Assembly (NCBI RefSeq): GCF_009363855.1
Contig: NZ_CP045423.1
Location: 2,510,001 to 2,574,000, forward strand
DNA from: Microvirga thermotolerans
Lineage (GTDB): Bacteria; Pseudomonadota; Alphaproteobacteria; Rhizobiales; Beijerinckiaceae
Direction: 5' to 3'
Length of the DNA stretch: 64,000 nucleotides
The notes under the pieces are model-generated. The model worked only from the letters and a program-made list of their open reading frames with translations, was not told where the DNA came from and did no database searches. Below are positions 9,146 through 16,894 of this stretch, piece after piece. The number at the start of each line of letters is the position of its first letter. Within the stretch, counting starts at the first letter, position 1. A program made the translations under genes and the position numbers.

Positions 9146-10323
9146 GCGCCCGCTCCCTCGCCGTCGTCGGCGCCGGGATCGGCGGGCTGACGGCGGCGCT
9201 CGTGCTGGCCCGCCAGGGCCACGAGGTGACGCTCGTCGAGCGGCGCACCGGCTTCGCCGAGGTCGGCGCCGGGCTCCAGCTGTCGCCCAATGCCAGCCGC
9301 ATCCTCCTCGCCCTCGGCCTCGGGCCCGCCCTGCGCCGGGTCGCGACCGAACCCGAGAGGGTCGCGATCCGCAGCATCCGGTCGGGCCGGGAGATCGGCG
9401 GAGTCGCCCTCGGCGCGTTCATGCGCGAGCGCTTCGGGGCTCCCTACTGGGTGGTGCACAGGGCGGACCTGCAGACAATCCTTCTCGACGCGGTGCGCTC
9501 CCTGCCCAACATCCGCATCGCCATGGGCCGCACGGTCGAGAGCGTTGCGGACGGCCCGGAGCGGGCGAGCCTCGCCATGGTCTCCGCCGGCGCGGCCCGC
9601 GAGACCCTCGACGTGGAGGCCGTCGTCGGCGCGGACGGAGTGTGGTCGAAGATCCGGCCGTTCGTCGGCGAGGCGGGCACGCCGAGCTTCCGCAATGCGA
9701 TCGCCTGGCGAACCACGGTCGACCGCCGCGCGGCGCCCGCGGCGCTTGCCGGGAACGAGACCGGCCTGTGGCTCGGGACGAAGGGGCATGTGGTCCACTA
9801 TCCCGTCGCCGGAGGATCGCGGATCAACATCGTCGCCATCGAGGCGAGCCGGAGTCCTGTGGAGGGCTGGGCCGCTCCCGGAGACCGGGAGGAGATCCTG
9901 GCCCGCTACCGCTCCGCCGCCCCGGCCCTGCGCGCCCTCCTCGGCGCGGCGACGGAATGGCTGCGCTGGTCCCTGTTCGACCTTCCCGTCACACGGCTCG
10001 CGAAGGGGCGCATCGCGCTCCTCGGCGACGCGGCGCACCCGGTCCTGCCCTTCCTGGCGCAGGGCGCCGCCCTCGCCATCGAGGATGCCGCCGCCATCGG
10101 CGCGCTCCTGGCCGATCCGCGGGCGGACGTGGCCCAGAGCTTCCGCACCTACGAGGAGCACCGCCGCGACCGGGCCCGGCAGGTCCAGGACCATGCCCGC
10201 CGCAACGGCAGGATCTATCACGCGGGCGGCCTCGTGGCCTTCGGCCGCGACCGGGTGATCCGCCATCTCGGCCCGGAAGGCATGACGGAGCGCTACGGCT
10301 GGCTCTACGGCTATCGCGGGTGA
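9142..10323 (+). CDS. FAD-dependent monooxygenase (salicylate hydroxylase-like)
   Basis: 393 residues from GTG 9142, which overlaps the stop of the zinc-finger gene by four bases. The dinucleotide-binding motif VVGAGIGGLTAAL lies at residues 6-18. A DG motif (VVGADGVWSKIR) occurs mid-protein, and the FAD-ribityl motif GDAAHPVLPFLAQG about two-thirds along, followed by AIEDA. This order marks the group A flavoprotein hydroxylases (salicylate/3-hydroxybenzoate hydroxylase, UbiH relatives). It uses NAD(P)H and O2 on an aromatic or related substrate, not identifiable here. Longer in-frame starts exist but lie in the upstream gene. Confidence 0.88.
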   Translation: MSARSLAVVGAGIGGLTAALVLARQGHEVTLVERRTGFAEVGAGLQLSPNASRILLALGLGPALRRVATEPERVAIRSIRSGREIGGVALGAFMRERFGAPYWVVHRADLQTILLDAVRSLPNIRIAMGRTVESVADGPERASLAMVSAGAARETLDVEAVVGADGVWSKIRPFVGEAGTPSFRNAIAWRTTVDRRAAPAALAGNETGLWLGTKGHVVHYPVAGGSRINIVAIEASRSPVEGWAAPGDREEILARYRSAAPALRALLGAATEWLRWSLFDLPVTRLAKGRIALLGDAAHPVLPFLAQGAALAIEDAAAIGALLADPRADVAQSFRTYEEHRRDRARQVQDHARRNGRIYHAGGLVAFGRDRVIRHLGPEGMTERYGWLYGYRG

Positions 10324-10384
10324 CGGACGAGCCTGCGCCCGCACTTGCGCTTCCGCCGAGAGCCCGATAACCCTCGCTCCGCAT

Positions 10385-10470
10385 GCGGACGTGGCGAAAC
10401 CGGTAGACGCAAGGGACTTAAAATCCCTCGGGCTATGCCCGTGCGGGTTCGATCCCCGCCGTCCGCACCA
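10385..10470 (+). tRNA. tRNA-Leu (UAA anticodon)
   Basis: 86 bases including encoded CCA. The acceptor stem GCGGACG pairs with CGTCCGC at 10459-10466 and is followed by A-CCA. The anticodon stem AGGGA/TCCCT encloses the loop CTTAAAA, giving anticodon TAA. A long variable arm (CGGGCTATGCCCG) marks it as a class II tRNA and the T loop GGTTCGATCC is canonical. Confidence 0.97.
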
Positions 10471-10863
10471 GCCCCGCCGCCCGCACACGAAGACGTGATG
10501 GGAGGCGTCCTTGCCGCGAGTCCGGCTTGCCCCCATCTCACACATGCGGACCTTATCTTTGCCCCCCGCACACCCCTTGTGCCAGGTCCGTAAACTGCAG
10601 GCCTAGGTCCTTTTCCCAAGCCCGCCGCTCCAGAGCGGGCTTTCTTTTGCCCGCTTGCCGCGATACTGGTCTCCCGCGCGGGGAAAGCTCGGCTTCACGG
10701 TTTTCGGCCGGATCGACGGCCCGGCTCCCATCTATCCGCGGTTCTTCATGACCAAGGCGCTGGCCTGACGGGGACCCCGCGGTCTCCGGCTGCGGCGCGG
10801 AACAACCGCCCCGGCGGGAACGTTCGCTCGGCAACGATTCTTTTCTTTTGCGGAGATTTCGAG
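10471..10863 (+). other. Intergenic stretch with possible GNAT remnant
   Basis: No intact gene seen in 393 bases. Around 10,661-10,768 one frame encodes a short C-terminal-like fragment (KLGFTVFGRIDGP then PRFFMTKALA and stop) that resembles the last strand of a GNAT acetyltransferase; nothing upstream of it is recognisable. The rest holds a hairpin terminator (10,618-10,648) and the leader of the next small gene. Confidence 0.35.
10618..10648 (+). terminator. Rho-independent terminator
   Basis: AAGCCCGC (10618-10625) pairs with GCGGGCTT (10635-10642) around a nine-base loop and is followed by TCTTTT. It probably ends the tRNA-Leu transcript. Confidence 0.6.
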
Positions 10864-11118
10864 ATGAAGAAACTGGCAATCGTTCTGCTTGCGAGCGCGT
10901 TCGGCACGGCGGCCTTCGCGCAGGACACCACGACCACCATCAAGAAGGAGGAAGGTCTCCTCGGCAGCAAGACGACCATCGAGCGCAAGACCGAGCCAAG
11001 CGACACGACGACCTCCACCTCCGTGACCACCACCGGCAGCGTCGGGTGCAGCACGGAAGTGAAGCAGAAGACGGACGAGTTCGGCGACACGAAGACGACG
11101 AAGAAGACCGAGTGCTGA
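10864..11118 (+). CDS. Small exported Thr/Lys-rich protein
   Basis: 84 residues. A clean signal peptide (MKKLAIVLLASAFGTAAFA) is cleaved before QD. The mature part is very rich in Thr, Lys, Ser and Asp, with two cysteines (GCSTE and the C-terminal EC) that could form a disulfide. No family is recognised. A terminator hairpin directly follows the stop, so it is a single-gene unit. Confidence 0.7.
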   Translation: MKKLAIVLLASAFGTAAFAQDTTTTIKKEEGLLGSKTTIERKTEPSDTTTSTSVTTTGSVGCSTEVKQKTDEFGDTKTTKKTEC

Positions 11119-11143
11119 TCGTCCCCGGCAGGACGAGCGCAGC

Positions 11144-11175
11144 GAAAAGCCCCGGTGCGAAACCGGGGCTTTTCT
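11144..11175 (+). terminator. Rho-independent terminator
   Basis: GAAAAGCCCCGGT and ACCGGGGCTTTTC form a nearly perfect stem around GCGA and end in TTTTC. It lies 26 bases after the small exported protein gene. Confidence 0.75.
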
Positions 11176-11230
11176 CGTGCGGGACCTCCCCGACCGGACG
11201 CTGCGCCGAGGGCGGATGCGGCCCGGGGCG

Positions 11231-11524
11231 TCAGTCGAAGAAGAAGTCCGGCGGGTCGCTGCGGCAGCGATAGCCGATGGGGCACTGGGGCGTATCCCGC
11301 GCGGGCACCCAGGCCGGGTCGAGATATTCGTTGATCTCGCAGAAGCTCCGGTCCCGGACGAACCGGTCGTAGGTATGGGTGCCGGTGCTCAGCACGGCGG
11401 CCCCGCGAGCCGCGATGAGCTGCTGGATCTGGAAGCACGGCATGGCCGGGGTGAAGGGGCGCTGCTGCGCCCCGGCGGAGGCCGCGGCGAGGGTGAAGGC
11501 GAGAACGAGGGCGAGCTTCTTCAT
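11231..11524 (-). CDS. Small exported cysteine-containing protein
   Basis: 97 residues from ATG 11524. The signal peptide (MKKLALVLAFTLAAASAGA) is followed by QQRPF. The mature part has four cysteines (PCFQIQQ, SFCEINEY, QCPIGYRC), suggesting two disulfides in the periplasm, and ends DPPDFFFD. The spacing resembles short DUF-type periplasmic proteins of Hyphomicrobiales, but no family can be named. In-frame ATGs further upstream precede the signal peptide and overlap the acyl-ACP synthetase remnant. Confidence 0.65.
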   Translation of the reverse strand: MKKLALVLAFTLAAASAGAQQRPFTPAMPCFQIQQLIAARGAAVLSTGTHTYDRFVRDRSFCEINEYLDPAWVPARDTPQCPIGYRCRSDPPDFFFD

Positions 11525-11625
11525 GGCGTCCGTCCGGTCCGTGCGCTTTTTCCGGAAAACTAGGGCGCTGCCGGATCGCCCCAACGGACAACACCGTTTC
11601 GTGACCGAAAGATCCGCGGGCCCGG

Positions 11626-11926
11626 TCAGAGCATCGGCAGGAGCCGCCGCGCCATCTCCACCGTGGCGGGGTAATCGGTCTTGCCGGAGCCGAGCACCGG
11701 AACCGGAGAGACGAGGATCGCCTTCGGCACCCAGAGCTCGGGGACGCCCTGCGCCTGCGCGTGCCGGAGAAGCGCGTCGCGGTCCGCATCCGGCTTGTCG
11801 GTGACGAGGACGATCTGCTCGCCCTTGCGGGCGTCGGGCAGCGCCACCACCACATGGGTGGTGCCCGGCCACAGGGCCTGGACCATCGCCTCGACGGCGG
11901 CGAGCGAGATCATCTCCCCGCCGATC
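11626..11926 (-). pseudogene. 3' fragment of acyl-ACP synthetase/AMP-binding protein
   Basis: About 100 codons encoding the C-terminal subdomain of an AMP-forming acyl-ACP/acyl-CoA synthetase of the Aas type. Reading upstream the frame gives KKIGGEMISLAAVE, the conserved hinge segment (family: AKIGGEMVSL), and then hits TGA exactly before the first lysine. The usual C-terminal features follow: ALPDARKGE and LGSGKTDYPA with the late catalytic-loop lysine. Everything upstream of the hinge (over 400 codons in a full enzyme) is missing. The loss begins at the junction with the integrase region, so the gene was probably split by integration and not by random decay. Confidence 0.75.
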
Positions 11927-11938
11927 TTTTTTCACACA
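11914..11938. other. Putative left junction (att) of an integrated element
   Basis: Between the KIGGE codons of the disrupted synthetase gene and the stop of the integrase lie fewer than 25 bases. The chromosome-side sequence is CTCCCCGCCGATCTT on the plus strand; the T-rich bases after it belong to the element. A second copy was not found by eye elsewhere in this window, so the right junction is probably outside it. Confidence 0.45.
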
Positions 11939-13567
11939 TTACTCCTTTGCCGGGACAATGTGAAGGAAGGGAGCGTCACCGAAGCTGAACGGAGCAGGGC
12001 TACCGCTTGTGGTTGTAGAGGGGACCGCGTAGTCCGGATCCTCCAGGATGGCCTTGAGCAAGGCATCGATGGGCACACCGGCACCCCGGCGCTCGACCAG
12101 CTCGGCGACGTTGGCGTAGAACTCCGGCGGTATCCGGCGGTGGTGCGCAGCCATCGCGTTCACGACATGCCGCATGGCCCGGAGCGCGGACTTGGATCCG
12201 GTCTTGAAGTATGCCATCCGGCCGAGATCGAGATAGTGGCGGCACGTCGTGGTCGGTTTGGCATGCCCGAGGGCCTCGGCCACCCTGTCGAGCACGAAGT
12301 TCTCAACGCGCTGGTCCCAACGGAACCCGTTGTCGGCGAAGGCCTCGGCCCACAGGCGCTCGGCGAGCTTCGTGGCAAAGTACGCGCGGAGCCGATGGCC
12401 GCTCCCCTGGATCCCACACTTGTTGAAAGCATGCTTAAGGAGGTTGCCGACCGCGTCGGCTTCCAGAGGGCCTCTTGTTTTCTCGGACAGGAAGATCTCC
12501 GCCGGGCCCGGCGGCTGCAAGGCATTGCTCCACCGCAGAAGCTGGTCCCTCCGGACATCCCAGATACCGATCGCGAGGAGATCCCGGACAAGGTCGATTG
12601 GGAATGGCACCTCCCGCGTGACCTGCCCCTTTCCCGTCACCGTGATGTAAACGTTCGTGCGGTGGCGTCGCTCCAACCGCTCGAGCCCGTCCAGAACTGC
12701 CTGCCGGCCCTCGGCCCAGTTCGCGACCGCATCAAGGCCTGCGAGTTGTGGCTGCCAACCCGCGCGGACAGCCTCTGCCCTATTCTCGGGCTTTGGAACC
12801 TTGACCCCCTCCTTCGCCAGCCCAGCCTCCAATGCCAACACCGAAAATCTCGCCACCTCATCGCGCCTGAGACCGGCCTCGGCCTCCGTACGTCCGATGA
12901 GCCAGTTCCGGTCGCCGATAGCCGGGTGCTCGGCAGAACTCCGCAGATACGCCAACACAGACGCCACCCCCGTGTCGTCGGGAGTAGGCCGTCTCGTGGC
13001 TTTTCGTCCTGAGGGTTCCGCGCAGCGCCACACCCGGACGCTGCCGTGTGCGGTGGCTTGGGGCGGGATGCTAGCACCGCCGCGGCCCTTGCCCCTGTCC
13101 GCAGCCCGGAAAGTGATAGGCCCTTTGGCGCCGACCAGTTCCCTGTCCAGCAACATCGCCTGGGCCGCGCTCTCGTAGAACGTGAACACGGTCGAGAGTT
13201 TGCGGCCGATGCGCTGGTCGGACAAGAGATCCTTGCTACGGCGAGCATCTGCCCCGAGCTTCTTGTTCACCTCCTTCATCCGCTCGCGCCAGTCGATCAT
13301 GACCTGGTCGTCCACTTCGTCCCAGCGGCATCCCCGGCCTTCAAGATACGCCCACCACTCCCGCAGGATGTATGCCTCGTCCCGCATGGACGAGATCGCG
13401 GTACGCTTGTAGCGGAATGACCATCCGAAAAAGCGCAGGAGCGGCTCGCTCACGGATCCGTCGCGCTCGCAGATGATCGGGAGGCCCGGAGCTCGCTCCC
13501 CAGACCACTTGAAGTCGTCCGGGGCGAAGATCATGCGGTAGTCCTCGGGACTGTGTTGAGACGCCAT
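11939..13567 (-). CDS. Tyrosine-type site-specific integrase
   Basis: 542 residues from ATG 13567, chosen for GGGGAGG five bases upstream; longer in-frame starts lack a Shine-Dalgarno sequence. The C-terminal half has the tyrosine recombinase residues: Arg in AGLRRDEVARF, the H-x-L-R box in SGHRLRAYFATKL, His in EALGHAKPTT and the nucleophile Tyr in CRHYLDLG. The N-terminal 200 residues form a core-binding-like helical region. It should catalyse integration and excision of the element whose left edge abuts its stop codon. It is longer than phage-lambda-type integrases and belongs to the large ICE/island integrases. Confidence 0.88.
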   Translation of the reverse strand: MASQHSPEDYRMIFAPDDFKWSGERAPGLPIICERDGSVSEPLLRFFGWSFRYKRTAISSMRDEAYILREWWAYLEGRGCRWDEVDDQVMIDWRERMKEVNKKLGADARRSKDLLSDQRIGRKLSTVFTFYESAAQAMLLDRELVGAKGPITFRAADRGKGRGGASIPPQATAHGSVRVWRCAEPSGRKATRRPTPDDTGVASVLAYLRSSAEHPAIGDRNWLIGRTEAEAGLRRDEVARFSVLALEAGLAKEGVKVPKPENRAEAVRAGWQPQLAGLDAVANWAEGRQAVLDGLERLERRHRTNVYITVTGKGQVTREVPFPIDLVRDLLAIGIWDVRRDQLLRWSNALQPPGPAEIFLSEKTRGPLEADAVGNLLKHAFNKCGIQGSGHRLRAYFATKLAERLWAEAFADNGFRWDQRVENFVLDRVAEALGHAKPTTTCRHYLDLGRMAYFKTGSKSALRAMRHVVNAMAAHHRRIPPEFYANVAELVERRGAGVPIDALLKAILEDPDYAVPSTTTSGSPAPFSFGDAPFLHIVPAKE

Positions 13568-14426
13568 GACCTCCCCGCTTCTCCGCTCATGAGCCTCCGG
13601 ATGATGATAGAGCACCACGTGCGTCATGCGAAGCGTCGCCGCTGGCGCTCTCAAGCCAGCCACCCCCAGCCCGGTCGGATACCGAGGCAGGTGGGACTCA
13701 ACCTGAGCGTAACGGCACTCAGCCTTCCGCAGAACCTCAAAGCTCTTAGACGTGGAAACAGGGCAGGTGTTTAGATGACGGATGGCCGACTATCAGACGA
13801 GAAAGCTGATGCGACACCGTAGTCCTGGAAAGGCAGGACCAAGACATCCGCCCAAACCGCTGCGACCCCGGCGATCACCTCCTGGTTGAGCACGACCCTC
13901 CCTAGCAACCGGTGCGTCCAACGCGTCCGAAGCAGCCACGGCACACTCTCGCCGCATCCCCGGCATCCGCGATGGCTGATTAGGACCGGGGAGAGCCTCG
14001 GCGGCAATGGTCACCTTGACGGGAGGTAGCGACTGATGTCGTACATGAGGCCGTTACAGTAGGACTCCTTTAGAACCATTTATCGCAGGTCGCGATGACA
14101 AGTGTGTAATGTCATTGGGGACCCAAGAGAATTTGTCCAGCTTGGTACCGGATCCGTCAAGTCGCGCGGCAATTGGGGTTAGGGACCAAAGGCAATCGTA
14201 TCCCGTAAACCCAGGCGGCAGCGTCCGCAACATCCAGAATCGCAAAACCTGCTGGTCCCTGGCCACTCGGGAGCCGGCACCCAATATCAGCGCAATGCAA
14301 GCCTTGATGCCGAGCCAGATGGTCTTTCGTATTCTAGAGATCCCGTCTAGTAACCCAGTGAACAATCCCTGAGGACGTGAACTCAGCCCGCCCATCCCTC
14401 CCCAGATCTTCGACCGTCGTCCTGAG
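13568..14426. other. Intergenic region, no firm gene
   Basis: 859 bases between the divergent integrase and PIN genes, with lower GC than the core genes. The 13,580-14,050 part shows only short frames with no family features. The right part overlaps a weak candidate on the minus strand, listed separately. Confidence 0.4.
14054..14395 (-). CDS. Possible hypothetical protein with one membrane segment
   Basis: A 113-codon frame from ATG 14395 lying divergently to the PIN gene. It encodes a basic N-terminus, one hydrophobic stretch (IWLGIKACIALILGAG at about 22-37) and a neutral C-terminus. No Shine-Dalgarno sequence of quality and no family match is recognised. The frame remains open into the PIN gene, which weakens it. 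It could equally be non-coding. Confidence 0.25.
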   Translation of the reverse strand: MGGLSSRPQGLFTGLLDGISRIRKTIWLGIKACIALILGAGSRVARDQQVLRFWMLRTLPPGFTGYDCLWSLTPIAARLDGSGTKLDKFSWVPNDITHLSSRPAINGSKGVLL

Positions 14427-15836
14427 ATGCCGATGCCTGCCGTTTTCTTCGTCGACACGAACTTCTTCATCCAAGGGGCTGACCCGAACGCCATGCCCTG
14501 GCGCGAAGTCACTGACGCTGACGAGATCCTGCTGATCATCTCCCGCCCGGTTCAGGAGGAATTGGACCGCCAGAAGGGAGAAGGTAGAGGCCGCCGTGGA
14601 AGGCGGGCGCGGGCAGCATCCAGCTTGATGGGGGAACTTCTCGACACGCCTGACCTCAGCAAGGTGATCCGTCAGAAGAACCCTCGGATCGTGATCCAAC
14701 TGGATGACCTGGACCCTGATGTTCGGGCGGGCGCGAGCGACGACGACCGGATCGTTCAGGCGGCGATCAGCTATGCGGCCAGCCATCCTGGAGTGGACGT
14801 GAGGTTGTTGTCGGCCGACACGGGGCCCTGCCTCAGCGCACGGGTGCGCAAATTCCCGCACCATCGCCTGAATGGCGCGTGGCTTGCGCCGCCTGAGCCC
14901 GACCACGCGGATCGTGAGGTTGAGGAACTCAAACGCCGGGTCAGCGCCCTCGAAGAAGACGAGCCGAAATTTGAGGTTGGGCTGACCAACCGCAACGGGG
15001 CGGCGGTCGACGTTGCCATCGTGGAGGTCACCAGCTTCCGCAACCTGACGGCCGAGGAGGTTGACGCCCTTTCGTCACAGGTCGCCTCCATGTTTCCCAA
15101 AGCAACCGATTTCAGAACTAAGGAGCCCAACGCAGGCTACGACCTCCTCATGGACAGGCTCTCACGCGGAACCTGGGTCGCGCCGTCCGAGGACGACATC
15201 CGGCAATACCATCAGCAGTACGACGAGTGGCTCGCCGGCATCCGCAAAACGCTGAAGGAGATGCTCTCCCACGAGAGCGACAAGGCCAATCGACAAATCC
15301 ACTTCCTAGCCCTGCGCAACAGCGGCGGCGCCTATGCGCATGAAGTCGTGGTCGAGCTTTCCCTGTCGCCCGGCCTGATGTTCCATCCCGATCTCGAAGA
15401 TGACGAGGAACGGGAGGCGCCCACCATCAAGCCGCCCCCTGTTGCTCCGCGCGGCCGTTTCCGGTCATTCCTGACTGATCTTGGGATGGCAGACCGCCTC
15501 ATGCACCACGGGTTCAGCCACGACCTCGCCAACCTGATCCCAAACATTAGGCCTCGGGACCGCCACGCATTCCATCTGGAGACCGATTTCGAAGTCCCCT
15601 GCGCCAAACTGGAGTATCGCTGCGACAGCTTCCGCCACAAGGTCGACGGGCCAAAGTTCGCCCTGGACATTCGTCCCGCGAAGGATGCCGACGTGAAAGG
15701 CGGCAGGCTCATGGTCCGGGTGGCCTCCCGGACCACCGACCCTGAAGAGCTCTCATTTCCAATCAAGATCCATCGCCGCGAAGGAGACTCGTTGGCTTTG
15801 GTCCGGCAGTGCATCGAACGCTCTTCCCGAGCCTGA
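14427..15836 (+). CDS. PIN-domain protein with uncharacterised C-terminal region
   Basis: 469 residues. Residues 5-150 form a PIN nuclease domain: FFVDTNFF (first metal-binding Asp about 9), RPVQEELDRQ, SDDDRIVQAA and the last acidic site in LLSADTGPC. A short Glu-rich coiled segment (about 165-185) links to a roughly 280-residue C-terminal region with no recognised family. A likely role is RNA cleavage, but size and architecture differ from VapC toxins and there is no antitoxin gene beside it. Within an integrated element, a defence or regulatory role is an inference only. Confidence 0.8.
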   Translation: MPMPAVFFVDTNFFIQGADPNAMPWREVTDADEILLIISRPVQEELDRQKGEGRGRRGRRARAASSLMGELLDTPDLSKVIRQKNPRIVIQLDDLDPDVRAGASDDDRIVQAAISYAASHPGVDVRLLSADTGPCLSARVRKFPHHRLNGAWLAPPEPDHADREVEELKRRVSALEEDEPKFEVGLTNRNGAAVDVAIVEVTSFRNLTAEEVDALSSQVASMFPKATDFRTKEPNAGYDLLMDRLSRGTWVAPSEDDIRQYHQQYDEWLAGIRKTLKEMLSHESDKANRQIHFLALRNSGGAYAHEVVVELSLSPGLMFHPDLEDDEEREAPTIKPPPVAPRGRFRSFLTDLGMADRLMHHGFSHDLANLIPNIRPRDRHAFHLETDFEVPCAKLEYRCDSFRHKVDGPKFALDIRPAKDADVKGGRLMVRVASRTTDPEELSFPIKIHRREGDSLALVRQCIERSSRA

Positions 15837-15908
15837 GAGCGCCTTGGCACCGGCTCGGACCGTCGGGAGAACAAGACAAGGGGCTGCGGCCGGGGGCGGC
15901 AGCGGCGG

Positions 15909-16890
15909 CTATCCGCCCGGCCGGGGCGGCAGGTGGCCGCGAAGCGCAAGCCGCAGGCTGGTCTCGCGGCGATGCGCGCTTGCCTCGGCGACGACAGCCG
16001 ACGCCGTGACACCACGCTCGCCAATGAGCACGACCTGCTCGCGCGCCCGCGTCACCGCCGTGTAGACCAGGGACCGGTCCAGCAGGCGGGTCCGGACGAC
16101 TGGCATGACGACCCGGCGGAACGCCGATCCCTGGGCCATGTGCACCGTCACGGCGTAGGCCAGCACCAGGTTGTCGAGCCCCCGGCCTGCCAGCTCATAG
16201 ACCGTCCCGTCGAAGTCCACCACCAGGGCGTCCTCGCTGATGACCGCGGCCACCGTGCCAAGCGAGCCGTTGCGCAGTTCGCGCCGGTAGTCGTTCCGGA
16301 GGAACATCACCGGCTAGCCCACGGCGAGGATGTCATGGAAGCGGGCGTTCACCACCTCGGTTCCGACCGCCCCTCCTTTGGTCGTGCACAGTACCCGGAT
16401 CTCCGCGCCCCAGCCGATCAGGGACGCCACCACGTCGACGATGTCGTCGATGGCAGGCGCCCCGCCATCACCGGACCCTTAAGGAAGACAACGCCGGCGC
16501 CGGAGCCGTCGAGCCGGGCACCCACGTCGGGCATCCGGCCCTCCCGCACGACCGCGGCCGCCAGGGAGATCTCGGTCGCGGCCTGGCGATGGACCCGGAC
16601 CAGGCGGACCACGGGGATCCCGGGCACGTGCACCAGATCATGCAGCACAAGGCCAAATCCGATGGGCGGAAGCTAGCCCTGGTCGCCACCAGCAGGAGCC
16701 GGCATCCGTCGGGCAGATGGCGCAGCAGCCTGTAAAAGGTGGGCAGGTCGACCATCGAGGATTCGTCGACCACGACCAGGCTCTCGGGCCCGAGCACGAC
16801 CTCGCCCGCCTCGGCCCGGTTCAGGAACGCCGCGATGGTCGAGGCCGAACGCCCCGTGGCCTCCCGCATGCGCACCGCGGCCCGCGTCCG
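15909..16890 (-). pseudogene. Decayed RecD-like (SF1) DNA helicase, N-terminus missing
   Basis: A recognisable RecD2-type helicase C-terminal half is spread over frames. From the 5' side: REATGRSASTIAAFL, the Walker B segment LVVVDESSMVDL, then a frameshift and a stop replacing Gln before LPPIGFGLVLHDLVH, then RVHRQAATEIS. Near 16,465 there is another shift, a TAG (again a former Gln) before PVMFLRNDYRRE, and finally AYAVTVHMAQGS and YTAVTRAREQV. At least two frameshifts and two nonsense codons make it inactive. The 5' end stops at the end of the cyclase gene, so the Walker A half was lost. Confidence 0.8.
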
Positions 16891-16894
16891 GTTA

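Noticed and set aside
10385..10470. tRNA-Leu as attachment site of the island
   Set aside because: The tRNA is intact with no repeat of its 3' end seen; the disrupted synthetase gene next to the integrase is a better candidate.
13771..14007. Small minus-strand frames next to the integrase as excisionase
   Set aside because: No helix-turn-helix or basic small-protein pattern of an excisionase; poor start signals.
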